From Lachnospiraceae bacterium (lineage in GTDB: Bacteria; Bacillota; Clostridia; Lachnospirales; Lachnospiraceae), in assembly GCA_910575035.1 (NCBI GenBank), contig CAJTDL010000018.1:41115-105114 (forward strand): a stretch of DNA of 64,000 nt, written 5' to 3'. Positions 38,788 to 48,333 of the stretch are shown piece after piece. Both the position numbers and the translations under genes were made by a program. How positions within the stretch are numbered: position 1 is the stretch's first letter; each line of letters begins with the position of its first letter. Under the pieces are notes generated by a model. It saw only the letters and a program-made list of their open reading frames with translations. It had not been told where the DNA came from and made no database searches.

Positions 38788-40640
38788 TTAATCCGCATAA
38801 ATCCGCAGCCTCCCCGCAATCCCCCCTTCCCCATATTTCCGGTATAAAACCAACACAATCAGCACACAGGACAAAAACACCCCCCCAATACAAGCCGCAA
38901 ACTCCAAAACAGGATAGCAAAACACAAAATATCCCATCCTCTTGCTTATCTCTTTCCCAATCAAGTAAAAAACCCCGCTCCCAAAAATCCCCGTCATCAC
39001 CAGAATGGCCCCACTATAAAAAATCCCCTCCAAAACCAGCATGCCCCTCAGCTGCTTTCCTGTAAGCCCAACGCTTTCCATCACTGCAAATTCTTTCTTC
39101 CTCACCACAAGCCCTGTAACTGTCACATTGATATAATTCACAATCCCCATAAGAAGCAGCACAAGGCGGCTGTGCCGGATTCCCGGAAGGCTCTGTATCT
39201 TCTCCAAAAGCTCCTTCGGAAAAAGCGGCACGATACCGTCCTCATTTTTCCTTTGGGATCCTAATGTAAGGCCAAAATAGTCTATGGGCGATATACAGGT
39301 TCCAACGCTAATATCCGGATAATCATACTCAATCTGGTTCACTATGCTAGAACCTTTGGATACCATTATAACTGCCAATGATACCACCAGCCCCAGCGTC
39401 AGGCATATTGCACTGACAAAAAACCGTTTCTTAAAACGCATGGTATTCCTCCATGCCATCTGCCATAACCGGAACGGGCGCTTCTTGTTTTTCCGCACGC
39501 CTTTTCCATCATAAGATTCCCCGGCTGCCGCTTCCATATGGTTCAGCGCTTCGATTGGCGACAACCGAAGGGCTTTCTGTACAGCAAGGAACGCGCTGAA
39601 AAATGTCACTCCAGCCACAAAGGCAACAGAAGCCCCTAGAAAGAGCGGGCGAAATGTGAGCATCCCCGCTGCATTCCCAATCCTGTATAAATACATTCCG
39701 GACAGCAAAGCCAGCATGGCAATGCATGTAATCAGGACGCCCGCTGCAGCGCCAAACAGGCTCCCTGCCAGCGCCGTCCTTGCCACCTGCAAAAAAACCA
39801 TTGCCTGAAGCTGCCTTGCCGTTGTTCCAAGCGCCTTTAAAAGCCCATATTCCCGGATGCTTTGCGCTGAAGAAATATAAAGCACATTATAGGCCAAAAG
39901 CCCCACGCTGGCCAAAATAACCGCTGCCAGCACAAATACAATGTCAAATCCGCCGGCCATTGCAAACATAGCCTGCCTCATCGCCGTGTTCCCTCCCAGG
40001 AACTGCTGGCTGTTGTCCCGCATCCTGATATCATTGTAAAGCCGGTTCTCCACCTCCCTTGCAGGAATCCGGTCATCCTGTTTCAGGAACAATGTGGTAT
40101 CCCATTCCCTCCCCTTTGAGATGGAGTCTAAGAAAGCCCAGGAAAAGTATGCGTCTGGAGGCCCATATTGGACTACAGCAATATACTCTGTATAATACCC
40201 TGAAAGGCGGAATGTAAACTCCTCCCAGTCATCCTCTGAAAATACAATGGCAATTGGCAGCTCCATCCCGATTTTCGGATTGGAAATCCCCATCATTTCC
40301 AGCGCCCTGGCAGGCAGCATCACATCCATCTTGCCCTCTGGGCATGTGTCATGGATATCTGTATATGCAGGGCTCTTTATTTTCTCCCATGTGACATCGT
40401 CAATCACTGCGGCACGGCTCCCTATGACGCTTCCAAACTGTATATATTTCTTTTTAGCAAGGAGGGCAATCACTTTCCTGTTATTATTTTTCATTCTGGC
40501 CACCTTGTCCTTTCCTATTGCCGCCTTGGACGGTATCACCCGCTATTTGGGAAATGGTTTCTTTTTGCCCGAAGATTCTAATCACCCACAAGGTTCTATT
40601 TGCCTCTAAGTTCCTATTTATCCCTGTCACATACATCTTC
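38788..40640 (-). pseudogene. FtsX/MacB-type ABC transporter permease, degraded
   Basis: The main frame (38788-40539, 583 codons) has FtsX-type membrane blocks (DIVFVLAAVILASVGLLAYNV and following; LLLMGIVNYINVTVTG; GVFLSCVLIVLVLYRKYG) and a partial extracellular domain. The usual first helix is missing. Just upstream, in another frame, the reading frame beginning near 40640 gives MYVTGINRNLEANRTLWVI, which looks like the normal permease N-terminus just before helix 1. A deletion plus shift therefore joins the two. The second extracellular domain is also shortened (after LEKIQSLPGIRHSR). No ATPase gene is adjacent. It is most likely a dead relic of an antimicrobial-peptide-type ABC exporter, though the 583 aa frame could still be translated. 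Confidence 0.65.
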
Positions 40641-40737
40641 TCCCACCTCCTGCCATTAATCACTTCATACCCAAATAGGTGTAACAAAAATATGATTGGC
40701 AAAACAACAGGAAATACCGCCAACAGTCAAGATTTGA

Positions 40738-40766
40738 TTGATAAAAGACAATATCTCTGATAGAAT
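40738..40766 (+). promoter_or_regulatory. Promoter of the Cro-type regulator gene
   Basis: TTGATA (40738-40743), 17 bp, TAGAAT (40761-40766), about 60 bp before the ATG. Confidence 0.65.
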
Positions 40767-40826
40767 GGATAAAACAGATACAGAAAACAGGCAGAAAAAA
40801 CATCTGCCGAATAACGGAGGACTGTT

Positions 40827-41039
40827 ATGCGGAAAGTCAGTTATTTACCTTTGTGGCATCTGCTCTTGGAACGGGGAATGACCAAGAGCCAGATGCGCAT
40901 TGAAGCAGGGCTTACCACAAATGTGCTTGCCAACATGAACAAAGGGCAGCACATTTCTATGGAATCGCTCATACGGATATGTGATGCGCTGGATTGTGAA
41001 CTGGAGGACGTGGTGGAACTGGTAAAAACAGAGGAGTAA
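40827..41039 (+). CDS. Cro/CI-type helix-turn-helix regulator
   Basis: The 70 aa protein is a single HTH of the HTH_26 type: GMTKSQMRIEAGLTTNVLANMNKGQHISMESLIRICDALDC, cut here at residue level as MTKSQMRIEAGLTTNVLANM. GGAGG stands 8 nt before the ATG. Such small repressors control element genes in clostridial elements. It has its own promoter and is convergent with the XRE regulator. Confidence 0.85.
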   Translation: MRKVSYLPLWHLLLERGMTKSQMRIEAGLTTNVLANMNKGQHISMESLIRICDALDCELEDVVELVKTEE

Positions 41040-41103
41040 TCTCACACGGTTTTGGAAACAGGGAATTGCGGATACTTTGCAGTTCCTTTTGTTTTGCAGA
41101 AAA

Positions 41104-41924
41104 TCAGTCCTTATTGCGTTTCTGTCTTGCGCTGTTCCGCCGTTTCTTCGCATCAGGCTCCAAGATTTCAGACTGACCGAGTATATCTGCCATATCGTTA
41201 ATATTCTTTTCAGTCGGCTTGATTTTCAAAAACTGGCTGAATATGTAAGCGAGTTTCTGTTTGGAAGTGCCTGCGAAGCTTTCTGCCTTTTCGATGATTT
41301 CTTCAAAATGCTCAGTTACGGTTTTGGGCGGGGCGGAATCAATATCGCCTTTGCGGGCGTTCCTGATGTCCCTGATAATGGTATGCATATCATCATCAAT
41401 CACATGGGAAAAATACTCGTTCAGTTCAAGGTGCGATGCCTTTAATACATTTAATTGCAGGTTATATTCATCGGGATTGTGGCGTTTGAGCCGTATCTTT
41501 CTGCCTGTTTCCACCGCAAGGTTGAGTGACTTGACCTGCATATCCGCAAGACCGTCCACATATATCTCCAAGTCAAGCATAAGTTTTCGGAACTGCTCGT
41601 GGGTGATAAGCTCTGACAGGAGCAGTGTGTTGATTTTCCGGTCTTTGAGGAGCGACAGGGCGGCATCGCTCAGGTGCAGGTTGGATATGGAGATATTGTC
41701 AAGCTGCCTGTTTTGGTCATACCAAGCAGATAGTCGGCTGACACTCCATAGAATTTTGCCAAGTCACAGATATTCCTGTGGGGTATTTCCTTATAATCAT
41801 CAGATTCGTAAGAACCAAGCGTGGAAGCCGGAATTTTTGTCTGCTGTGATAGCTGCTCTAAAGTCAGTCCCTTTTCCACACGCAGGTCTTTCAGGCGTTC
41901 CTGAATACTTAATTGTGTTTTCAT
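41104..41924 (-). pseudogene. XRE-family regulator split by a frameshift
   Basis: The N-terminal frame (41670-41924) encodes an HTH_3 domain (LKDLRVEKGLTLEQLSQQTK ... FYGVSADYLLGMTKT). The C-terminal frame (41104-41580) continues a helical domain (LDLEIYVDGLADMQVKSLNL and after). Adding one base in the AAAA run at 41711-41714 (minus strand) gives MTKNRQLDNISISNLHLSDA and a continuous protein of about 270 aa, like phage-type repressors of related elements. It is either a real mutation or a sequencing error in a homopolymer. Confidence 0.75.
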
Positions 41925-42266
41925 TGATAAATCTCCCCTTTACGAAAAACAGAATATCACATAAAGCGACGGATTCCTATCATATTTTTCCGGCATGATA
42001 GAAATTTTCAGTTTTTGGGCAGATTTCCGACATGATGGATATACGGGAAAGCAGGCTGTTTTGTTGGATAATGGCAGTACAATTAAATGACTGTCCAAGC
42101 TGACATATACCGCCAAGACCAATTTTAAAGTAATTTGAGCGCCAATACTGGACGACACAGCGCCGACAAGGGTTGCCTGTCAGAAAACAGCAAGGGGAGA
42201 ACAGCAGATTTATAAAACCGCCCAATTTTGGGCAGAAAAATTCGACACCTGAGAAAGGGGTATGGA
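41925..42266. promoter_or_regulatory. Divergent intergenic region with operator-like repeats
   Basis: The 342 bp between the XRE gene and the next plus-strand gene holds CTATCAT/ATGATAG (about 41976-41999) with a nearby partial copy CATGATGG, and two direct copies of TTTTGGGCAGA (around 42015 and 42226). These may be sites for the XRE repressor. No gene seen. Confidence 0.4.
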
Positions 42267-42539
42267 ATGAAATTATCAAGATATGAGCAGGAGGTTGTCA
42301 TCAACCTCAATGCGGATGAGGACGAAGCAACGGTTTACACAGCGAATCCGGCATGGATGCGGAAAATGGATAAGCTGCACAGGGAGTTTCCGGAAATAAT
42401 CCGCTTAAAGTCATGGACAGAAGTAAGCAAGACCTATGCTTTACCCAAAAATCTTATTAGGATTGGGAAACCTAGAACATTAAGTGAAGCGCAGCTTAGG
42501 CATTTGCAAGAACTGAAAAATAAGAAGGAAGCATATTAG
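42267..42539 (+). CDS. Conserved hypothetical element protein
   Basis: The 90 aa product starts MKLSRYEQEVVINLNADEDE; an upstream in-frame start would add 13 residues with no better support. It has no membrane segment and is rich in charged residues, with the central sequence TVYTANPAWMRKMDKLHREF. Small proteins of this look accompany regulatory regions of Firmicute elements; I do not know their function. It precedes the LytTR two-component genes but has its own Shine-Dalgarno (GAAAGGGG). Confidence 0.65.
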   Translation: MKLSRYEQEVVINLNADEDEATVYTANPAWMRKMDKLHREFPEIIRLKSWTEVSKTYALPKNLIRIGKPRTLSEAQLRHLQELKNKKEAY

Positions 42540-42678
42540 AGTGCTGTTAATAAAAATATATTTCTGCCGATTTACCAATTTTATCATAATGGAAATTTGT
42601 ATGATTTTTGGGCTTCGATATTCCCAAAGGAGGATTCAATATCTTGTGGGAAAAATTTATTTTACATAATGCCAAACC

Positions 42679-42707
42679 TTGATAGCAGGTTAAAGATAAA
42701 GTACAAT
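42679..42707 (+). promoter_or_regulatory. Promoter of the LytTR two-component operon
   Basis: TTGATA (42679-42684), 17 bp, TACAAT (42702-42707), 35 bp before the response-regulator ATG. Confidence 0.75.
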
Positions 42708-42741
42708 AGAAACGATATTGTTTAAAGGAGCGATTGATCGT

Positions 42742-43470
42742 ATGTACAGAGTAGGAATATGTGATGATGATAAAGTTTTGTGTTCCTTGCTGGAGGAACA
42801 GATTCAGGGGCTTTCGGCAGAATTTTCAGTAAAATTTGAAATAGAGGTATGGTATAGCGGAGAGAGTTTGGAGAGTGATTTGAAAAAAGGTGTTGGATTG
42901 GATATCCTTTTTCTTGATATTGAATTATTGCAGAAAAATGGGATTGAGATAGGAGCTTTTATCCGTGACGAGATGGAGGATACAGATACCCATATCGTCT
43001 ATATTTCCTCAAAGCGGGGTTATGCGATGGAGCTTTTTAAAATGCAGCCGTTGGAATTTCTGGTAAAGCCAATTTCCGCCGCACGGCTGAAAGAAGTGCT
43101 TGAAAGAAGCATGAAAAGGAAAAAGTATGCGGAAAGTTGTTTTGAATATCAAAGAGGTAGCAGGATTTTTCGTGTTTCGGTAAAGGAAATATTTTATTTC
43201 ATGAGCATGGATAAAAAGGTTTTGATGATAAAAAAGGATGGACAGGAGGAATTTTATGGGAAGCTGAGAAATGTCATGGAGCAGCTTCCGGCAGGATTTC
43301 TGATGATACATCAGTCCTATGTGATACATCAGGAATATGTGAGCGAGTATTCCTATGAAAGCATAAAAATGATGAATGGTGATGTCCTGAGTGTCAGTAA
43401 GCCCTACAGAAAAGAAGTCAGGGCAAAAATAAAACAATATTTGAAGGGAAAAATGTACAATGTGTTATAA
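42742..43470 (+). CDS. AgrA-like response regulator with LytTR DNA-binding domain
   Basis: The 242 aa protein has a receiver domain (YRVGICDDDKVLCSLL with the acidic pocket D8-D10; phospho-Asp in DILFLDIELL, D59; Lys in LEFLVKPISAARL). A LytTR domain follows (about 135-240, RVSVKEIFYFMSMDKKVLMI ... GFLMIHQSYVIHQEYV). AAAGGAG lies 11 nt before the ATG. It overlaps the kinase gene by 11 bp, so they form one unit. It probably activates the lipoprotein/ABC operon directly downstream. Confidence 0.92.
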   Translation: MYRVGICDDDKVLCSLLEEQIQGLSAEFSVKFEIEVWYSGESLESDLKKGVGLDILFLDIELLQKNGIEIGAFIRDEMEDTDTHIVYISSKRGYAMELFKMQPLEFLVKPISAARLKEVLERSMKRKKYAESCFEYQRGSRIFRVSVKEIFYFMSMDKKVLMIKKDGQEEFYGKLRNVMEQLPAGFLMIHQSYVIHQEYVSEYSYESIKMMNGDVLSVSKPYRKEVRAKIKQYLKGKMYNVL

Positions 43471-44722
43471 CATGGGATACGAATTACCAATGATTTTGAT
43501 TGTAGGCATTTTGCATACGGCACTACTGAAAAAGGTCTTGGATACCTTTCTGCCCGCAGGGGACAAGGACAGGCTGATGTGGAAAATCGTTTTTGCGGGA
43601 TACTATTTGTTGACAACAGCCGCCTACGGTGTATTTCATGTATCGTTTCCCTATGAAATGTGTAATTTGGCGGGTATTTTGGGCGTGGCTTGCTTTTATC
43701 GCAGTGCGTGGGAGAAAAAAATATGGATTTCTATGGTCTGGTTCTGTTTGGATACAGGCAGCGGGACGGCTGTATCCCTTGCCTGTTCAGAGATGGTAGG
43801 AATGCAGCAGGCTGCGGTTTCTGCTTTGCTTCTTCTGGTCTGCGTGGCGGTTGTCTGTCATATTCCTGATCCGAAAGAAAGCAGGGAAAAAGCGCTTGAT
43901 AAAAATCAGATGTGTTTGCTGTCTGCAATTCCTATGTTGAGCGTGACGGTATTTTGGGGGCTTATGTATGGAAACATTGGCAGATTGACAGCGGTATGTG
44001 TGTGTGTTGTGGTTTTGGTGCTTAATCTGTGTGTGTTTTATTTGTACCATATTTTGCTTAAAAATTATGTACAGCTAAGGGAACAGGATATTTATAAACA
44101 ACAGACGATTGCTTATCAGAACCAGTTTGAGATTATGAAAGAGTCGCAGAGCCGCATCAGGGCATTAAAACATGATATGAAAAACCATGTGCTGGCGCTT
44201 AAGGGACTGGCAAAGGGTTCAAAGCCGGAAAAACTGATGGAATATCTTGATTCCATGCAGGAGTTTATGGAGAATCCGTCAGAATATATTTATACCGGGA
44301 ATGAAGCCTTGGACAGCCTGCTGAATTACAAGCTGCAAAGGGCAAAAGAAGTATTAAAAAAAGTGGAAACGGATATTGTGCTTCCTGAGAAGATGAATCT
44401 GCACTCTTTCGATTTCAATGTCATTGTTGGAAATCTTTTGGACAATGCAATAGCAGCATCTGTTCAGACAGACGGACAGCTTTTAAAATTCAGTATGCGG
44501 ATGGAGAACGGCGTTCTACTCCTACATATGATAAATAGCTGCATGGGGATACCCGAAGGTGTATGCGAAATACGCAGGCTTTCCGAGAAGTCTTATGCAG
44601 GGCATGGTATAGGACTTACAAATGTCCAAAGAATTGTGGAAAAATATCATGGCGATATGGAAATGCATTGTAAAGACAACTATATGGAAACAGAGATTAT
44701 GCTGTATATGAAAAACCTGTAA
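43460..44722 (+). CDS. AgrC-like sensor histidine kinase (GHKL type)
   Basis: The 420 aa protein has about six N-terminal membrane helices (about 1-205) and then a cytosolic kinase: phospho-acceptor His in SRIRALKHDMKNHVLALKGL, the N box in FNVIVGNLLDNAIAAS, and the G box GHGIGLTNVQRIVEKYHG. This is the peptide-sensing HPK10/AgrC layout. No agrB or agrD-like peptide gene is seen nearby, so the signal may be a foreign peptide such as an antimicrobial, or come from elsewhere. It is followed by a terminator. Confidence 0.92.
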   Translation: MCYNMGYELPMILIVGILHTALLKKVLDTFLPAGDKDRLMWKIVFAGYYLLTTAAYGVFHVSFPYEMCNLAGILGVACFYRSAWEKKIWISMVWFCLDTGSGTAVSLACSEMVGMQQAAVSALLLLVCVAVVCHIPDPKESREKALDKNQMCLLSAIPMLSVTVFWGLMYGNIGRLTAVCVCVVVLVLNLCVFYLYHILLKNYVQLREQDIYKQQTIAYQNQFEIMKESQSRIRALKHDMKNHVLALKGLAKGSKPEKLMEYLDSMQEFMENPSEYIYTGNEALDSLLNYKLQRAKEVLKKVETDIVLPEKMNLHSFDFNVIVGNLLDNAIAASVQTDGQLLKFSMRMENGVLLLHMINSCMGIPEGVCEIRRLSEKSYAGHGIGLTNVQRIVEKYHGDMEMHCKDNYMETEIMLYMKNL

Positions 44723-44728
44723 GCACTG

Positions 44729-44760
44729 AAAAAGCTGTCATATGTTCATGGCAGCTTTTT
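44729..44760 (+). terminator. Terminator after the two-component genes
   Basis: AAAAAGCTG and CAGCTTTTT pair across a 14 nt middle that itself holds CAT/ATG; it lies 6 bp after the kinase stop. Confidence 0.85.
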
Positions 44761-44850
44761 CATAAAGATTTTTGTAACAGATTTTTGGGTTGATTTCGGA
44801 AAAAATATGGTAGAATTTCGCTGAAGTAAAAAAGAACAGATGAAAAAGTG

Positions 44851-44856
44851 TATAAT
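44851..44856 (+). promoter_or_regulatory. -10 box upstream of the lipoprotein gene
   Basis: TATAAT at 44851-44856, 43 bp before the ATG. The -35 position is A-rich without a consensus match, as expected of an activator-dependent promoter (LytTR regulator likely). Confidence 0.5.
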
Positions 44857-44898
44857 CTATCTCATAACCCATACAGGGAATTACAGGAGGCATAGGAA

Positions 44899-46092
44899 AT
44901 GGAGAAAAAATTTTTGAGCGTACTAATAGCCGGAGCATTAGGGATATGTGTATTGACGGGATGCCAGAAAGCGCCGGAAGCATCTGCGGACAGCGATGTT
45001 TACCATGCCAAAAGCTCTTTGGAGGGCGAGGTGGGGAATATTGTAGCAAAAGAGCCTGACACAAATACAGCAGGAACAGATAAGCCTAAGTCAGGCGGAA
45101 GCTACGATGCTTTGGTCGGAACGGAGGAAAACGGCATTTGGATTTGTGCAGAAGTTCCCGCAGCGCCGCAGACAGCCCAGACGCTGACTTTGCAGAAACG
45201 GGATGATTGGGATACGGAAAAGCTGAAAGAACTGCTTGACAGCGAAAACGGAAATATTCAGGACATTACTGCAGAATATCTTGCGCAGAGGGAAAAAGAG
45301 TTAAGTGAAATGAATGAAGAGGATAAGCCGGTTGAATGGATGAATTTCGGTGATGATTCTCTTATGATTTTATCGGATGGACAGAAAGAGGTATCTTTTG
45401 CAAGAAATACATCTGTAAGTTATGTAGATGAAATATTTAAAAAGAACTGTGATGCAATTTATAAAAAAGCTCCGGAAATTGATGTTACAAGGGATAGTGA
45501 AACCGCTCCCGCCCAATTTCCTGTTTCCCATGCGAAGGATATCCTTCTGGAGAAGCTGGCAGTATTGGACATTACGGAAATACATATTTCCAGAGCTTTC
45601 TACTATGAACTTGACGGAACCGCATTTTATGAACTGGCATTTACGCCATCTTATGAAACGATTGGAGTAGCGTCAGAGTTTGGTCAGATTGTGCTTGGGG
45701 AGGTTCAGCCGAGAGGAACCGCATGGATTACGGAGGACGGCATAGCGACGATGCGTTTGGAGAATTATTGCGGTAAAATTTCAGAGCAGTCTGAAAACGG
45801 AAAAATTTTGACGTTCTCACAGGTGACAGATATTTTGGGAAAATATTTGGAAAATAATACTTTCTGCGGAAATGCAAAGACAAAACTGACGCAGGCAGAG
45901 TTTGTATATTATCCGACACTTCGGGAATCAGAACTGATCCTGACACCGGCATGGCATATCTATATTCCATTGAATGAAATGATGGATGCAATGGAGTCCG
46001 GCGATAAAGCATGGCAGGAAGCGGTCGAGAATGGCACGGCGTGGAATATTTATCTAGATGCCGTGACGGGAGAATTGATAAAGGTGGAATAA
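44899..46092 (+). CDS. Lipoprotein of the ABC/immunity-like operon
   Basis: The 397 aa secreted lipoprotein has a type II signal peptide with lipobox VLTGC (Cys22). The mature part is hydrophilic, with a conserved-looking tail (LTPAWHIYIPLNEMMDAME ... NIYLDAVTGELIKVE) that resembles PepSY/YcnI-like folds in style only. It is the first gene of an operon with three membrane proteins and an ABC ATPase. Possibly DUF6034-like, which I cannot confirm. A surface lipoprotein next to such a transporter suggests capture of a peptide (LanI-like immunity), which is inference. Confidence 0.8.
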   Translation: MEKKFLSVLIAGALGICVLTGCQKAPEASADSDVYHAKSSLEGEVGNIVAKEPDTNTAGTDKPKSGGSYDALVGTEENGIWICAEVPAAPQTAQTLTLQKRDDWDTEKLKELLDSENGNIQDITAEYLAQREKELSEMNEEDKPVEWMNFGDDSLMILSDGQKEVSFARNTSVSYVDEIFKKNCDAIYKKAPEIDVTRDSETAPAQFPVSHAKDILLEKLAVLDITEIHISRAFYYELDGTAFYELAFTPSYETIGVASEFGQIVLGEVQPRGTAWITEDGIATMRLENYCGKISEQSENGKILTFSQVTDILGKYLENNTFCGNAKTKLTQAEFVYYPTLRESELILTPAWHIYIPLNEMMDAMESGDKAWQEAVENGTAWNIYLDAVTGELIKVE

Positions 46093-46093
46093 A

Positions 46094-46852
46094 ATGAATG
46101 GATTTTTTTGGAAAGATATGAAAAGAAGTTTCCTGAATGTGGGATTTTTTGTCGGGATGGCTTCCGTGGCAGCGCTTTTGACTGCTGCGGTGGCGACGGG
46201 GACACCGCCGGAACGTATACGGAGCAGCTACTATATTTTGTTCAATGTGTTTGGTGCTTCGGGATTTGGTCCTTTTGCGGCTGTCTTTCCCGTACTGGCT
46301 TATGCGACTCGTTTTTGCGAAGAATATCAGAGTGGGTATTACCGCATGATTTTTTCAAGGATGAGCCCTGTACGCTTTGGAAGAATCCGTATATGCAGCG
46401 TTGCATTGTCCGGGGGCGTCATGCTGGCAGTCCCGATTGCGTCTGCCTGTATCATGGCTTATATTCTTGGTGTTCCGGGCGTACCGCAAGGCTCGGACGA
46501 AGGACTGCTGGATGGGACGATCATGCTTACCTATATCGTCAAATATGGGGATTGGTACATTGCTGTTGGGAAAACCGTTCTCGGTTTTTTGTTTGGATGT
46601 GTGTGGGCGCTTATGGGATTTCTGTTTGCGGTATGGATTCCTAACCGTTATGTTGCCCTGATTGCGCCGTTTGTATTGTATGAATCCATGTGGATCGGAC
46701 TGGATGGGATTGTATGGCTGAATCCAATCCGGCTCCTTAGGGGAGATGATGTAGGAAGTTACCCTTTGGCGGCAGGAGTAGAATGTGTCTATATCATTGC
46801 CGTATCAACCGTCATTATGGCAGGACTTGTGAGGAGGTATCGGAATGGGTAG
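46094..46852 (+). CDS. ABC-2-type membrane protein 1
   Basis: The 252 aa integral membrane protein has about six helices (e.g. VGFFVGMASVAALLTAAVAT and TVLGFLFGCVWALMGFLFAV). It starts 1 bp after the lipoprotein stop and overlaps the next gene by 8 bp, so it is translationally coupled. The ordered cytosolic start NGFFWKDMKRSFL is typical of ABC-2-type permease subunits. Likely one of the transmembrane subunits for the ATPase encoded last in the operon. Confidence 0.8.
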   Translation: MNGFFWKDMKRSFLNVGFFVGMASVAALLTAAVATGTPPERIRSSYYILFNVFGASGFGPFAAVFPVLAYATRFCEEYQSGYYRMIFSRMSPVRFGRIRICSVALSGGVMLAVPIASACIMAYILGVPGVPQGSDEGLLDGTIMLTYIVKYGDWYIAVGKTVLGFLFGCVWALMGFLFAVWIPNRYVALIAPFVLYESMWIGLDGIVWLNPIRLLRGDDVGSYPLAAGVECVYIIAVSTVIMAGLVRRYRNG

Positions 46853-47684
46853 CTTTGCGGTAATTATAAAAGGAATGTTTCGGCAGGAGCAAAGAAACGG
46901 CAGGGTTATCATGGGATATCTTTTGGGATTTGCAGTCATGGGCTATTGGATGAGCGGTTTTTTGCGGTATGCGTCTGACACGGGAGAACCAGTCAATATA
47001 CTGGAATCCTTCTGCGTGGTTGAGCAGCATTATGTGAATATGCTGTTTTTGGTCTTAGGATGGCTTCTGGTAGTGGCAGACGCCCCGTTCATGAAAGGGA
47101 ATATTTACCTGCTTTTATATCGGTGCGGCAGAAAGCGTTGGAATATGGGAATGTTTTTCTATATATTGATGCAAGCATTTCTTTACACTGCGGCTATGGC
47201 GGTATTTACTATAATCATCAGCAGTTTTTTCGGGTTTGTGGGGAATATGTGGAGCAGTCCGGTATATTCTCTTGCACATGATGTCACAAACAACATCGGA
47301 GCCAAATATAATATTACATTTCCGTGGCTTGCGATGATGAAGGTCATGTCTGTTCCACAGGCATTTGCAGTGACATTTTTGTTCCTTTATCTGTATCTTG
47401 CTTTTATGGGAGCGCTTTTATATGCTGCTGCACTGCTGTTTTCAGGAATAGCCGGAATGGTGGCTGTAATGGGGGTGCATCTGACCGGATATTTACGAAT
47501 GATGGACGGTTATACGGAAACTTCTTTGCTGGCAAGGGCAGTTCCGGGAAATTTTATAGATGGAACATTGTCTTACTGGCAGTCTGCCGCTTTGTTTTTG
47601 GCATTGATTGTGGTTTTAATGGTTTTATCATCTGTTTTTGTGAAAAAAATTGAGTTTCAGTCGGGAACAGAGGTAGAAGGATAA
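46845..47684 (+). CDS. ABC-2-type membrane protein 2
   Basis: The 279 aa integral membrane protein has about six helices (GYLLGFAVMGYWMSGFL, FLVLGWLLVVADAPFM, ALLYAAALLFSGIAGMV and a final ALFLALIVVLMVLSSVFV). It overlaps its upstream neighbour by 8 bp and touches the next gene (ATAATG). No enzymatic motif. It is likely a permease subunit of the same transporter. Confidence 0.8.
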   Translation: MGSFAVIIKGMFRQEQRNGRVIMGYLLGFAVMGYWMSGFLRYASDTGEPVNILESFCVVEQHYVNMLFLVLGWLLVVADAPFMKGNIYLLLYRCGRKRWNMGMFFYILMQAFLYTAAMAVFTIIISSFFGFVGNMWSSPVYSLAHDVTNNIGAKYNITFPWLAMMKVMSVPQAFAVTFLFLYLYLAFMGALLYAAALLFSGIAGMVAVMGVHLTGYLRMMDGYTETSLLARAVPGNFIDGTLSYWQSAALFLALIVVLMVLSSVFVKKIEFQSGTEVEG

Positions 47685-48313
47685 TGTCGGAAAGTGTGTT
47701 TATCAGGCTGTTTGCAGGAGTACCATCCGATTATTTTGAAGCCATACCGCTGATTCCTTTTGGACAATGGCTTCTGCCGATTGGCTTTTTTCTGTTGACA
47801 GTGGGTTTTTATGCAGAACGGAACAGAAAGGTGGAAATATTTTCCCTGTACCGTTATGGAACAGTTTCGGACTGGTGGACAAGGCATTTTGTGAAAAGGG
47901 TGATATTTGGTATAAAGACGGCAATATTGCTCCTGCTCATTGTTTTGACCTGCGATATTGTTATGGGAAAATTGATTTTACTTTCCGCAGGGCTTCTTGC
48001 GAAAATCAGTGTCTTGTGGCTGTTTCATAGTATCAGTATGGCAGCGTTTTTCGTGTTATTGGATTTATTCCCCATCAGGCGTTTTGTTCCGGGAATGTTA
48101 TTCCTGCTGGAAGGCGTGACATTTATGATTGGCTGCCGGATTTGCACCGTTTCCCATGCAATGTATGGAATGTGGGGGATGTATCTGCGAAGCAGCTTAT
48201 ATGAAACAGGCGGCTTTCCGATCGGAGTGATAATTGTAACGGAAGCTGTTTTGCTGGCAGCCGGTTTTGTTATCGGGCGGGAATATTTGAAAAAAGAAAC
48301 AGATTATATTTGA
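47684..48313 (+). CDS. ABC-2-type membrane protein 3
   Basis: The 209 aa integral membrane protein has five or six helices (LPIGFFLLTVGFYAE, TAILLLLIVLTCDIVMG, ISMAAFFVLLDLF and others). It starts at the last base of the previous stop. The motif ERNRKVEIFSLYRYGTVSDW after helix 1 is shared in style with membrane subunits of uncharacterised clostridial ABC-2 systems. Three different membrane proteins for one ATPase is unusual. Confidence 0.75.
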   Translation: MSESVFIRLFAGVPSDYFEAIPLIPFGQWLLPIGFFLLTVGFYAERNRKVEIFSLYRYGTVSDWWTRHFVKRVIFGIKTAILLLLIVLTCDIVMGKLILLSAGLLAKISVLWLFHSISMAAFFVLLDLFPIRRFVPGMLFLLEGVTFMIGCRICTVSHAMYGMWGMYLRSSLYETGGFPIGVIIVTEAVLLAAGFVIGREYLKKETDYI

Positions 48314-48333
48314 AGAAGGGAAGGTTTGCGAAT

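Noticed and set aside
42540..42741. An agrD-like peptide gene in front of the LytTR regulator
   Set aside because: No short frame with a ribosome site and Cys-containing peptide core was found in this gap; it holds a promoter only.
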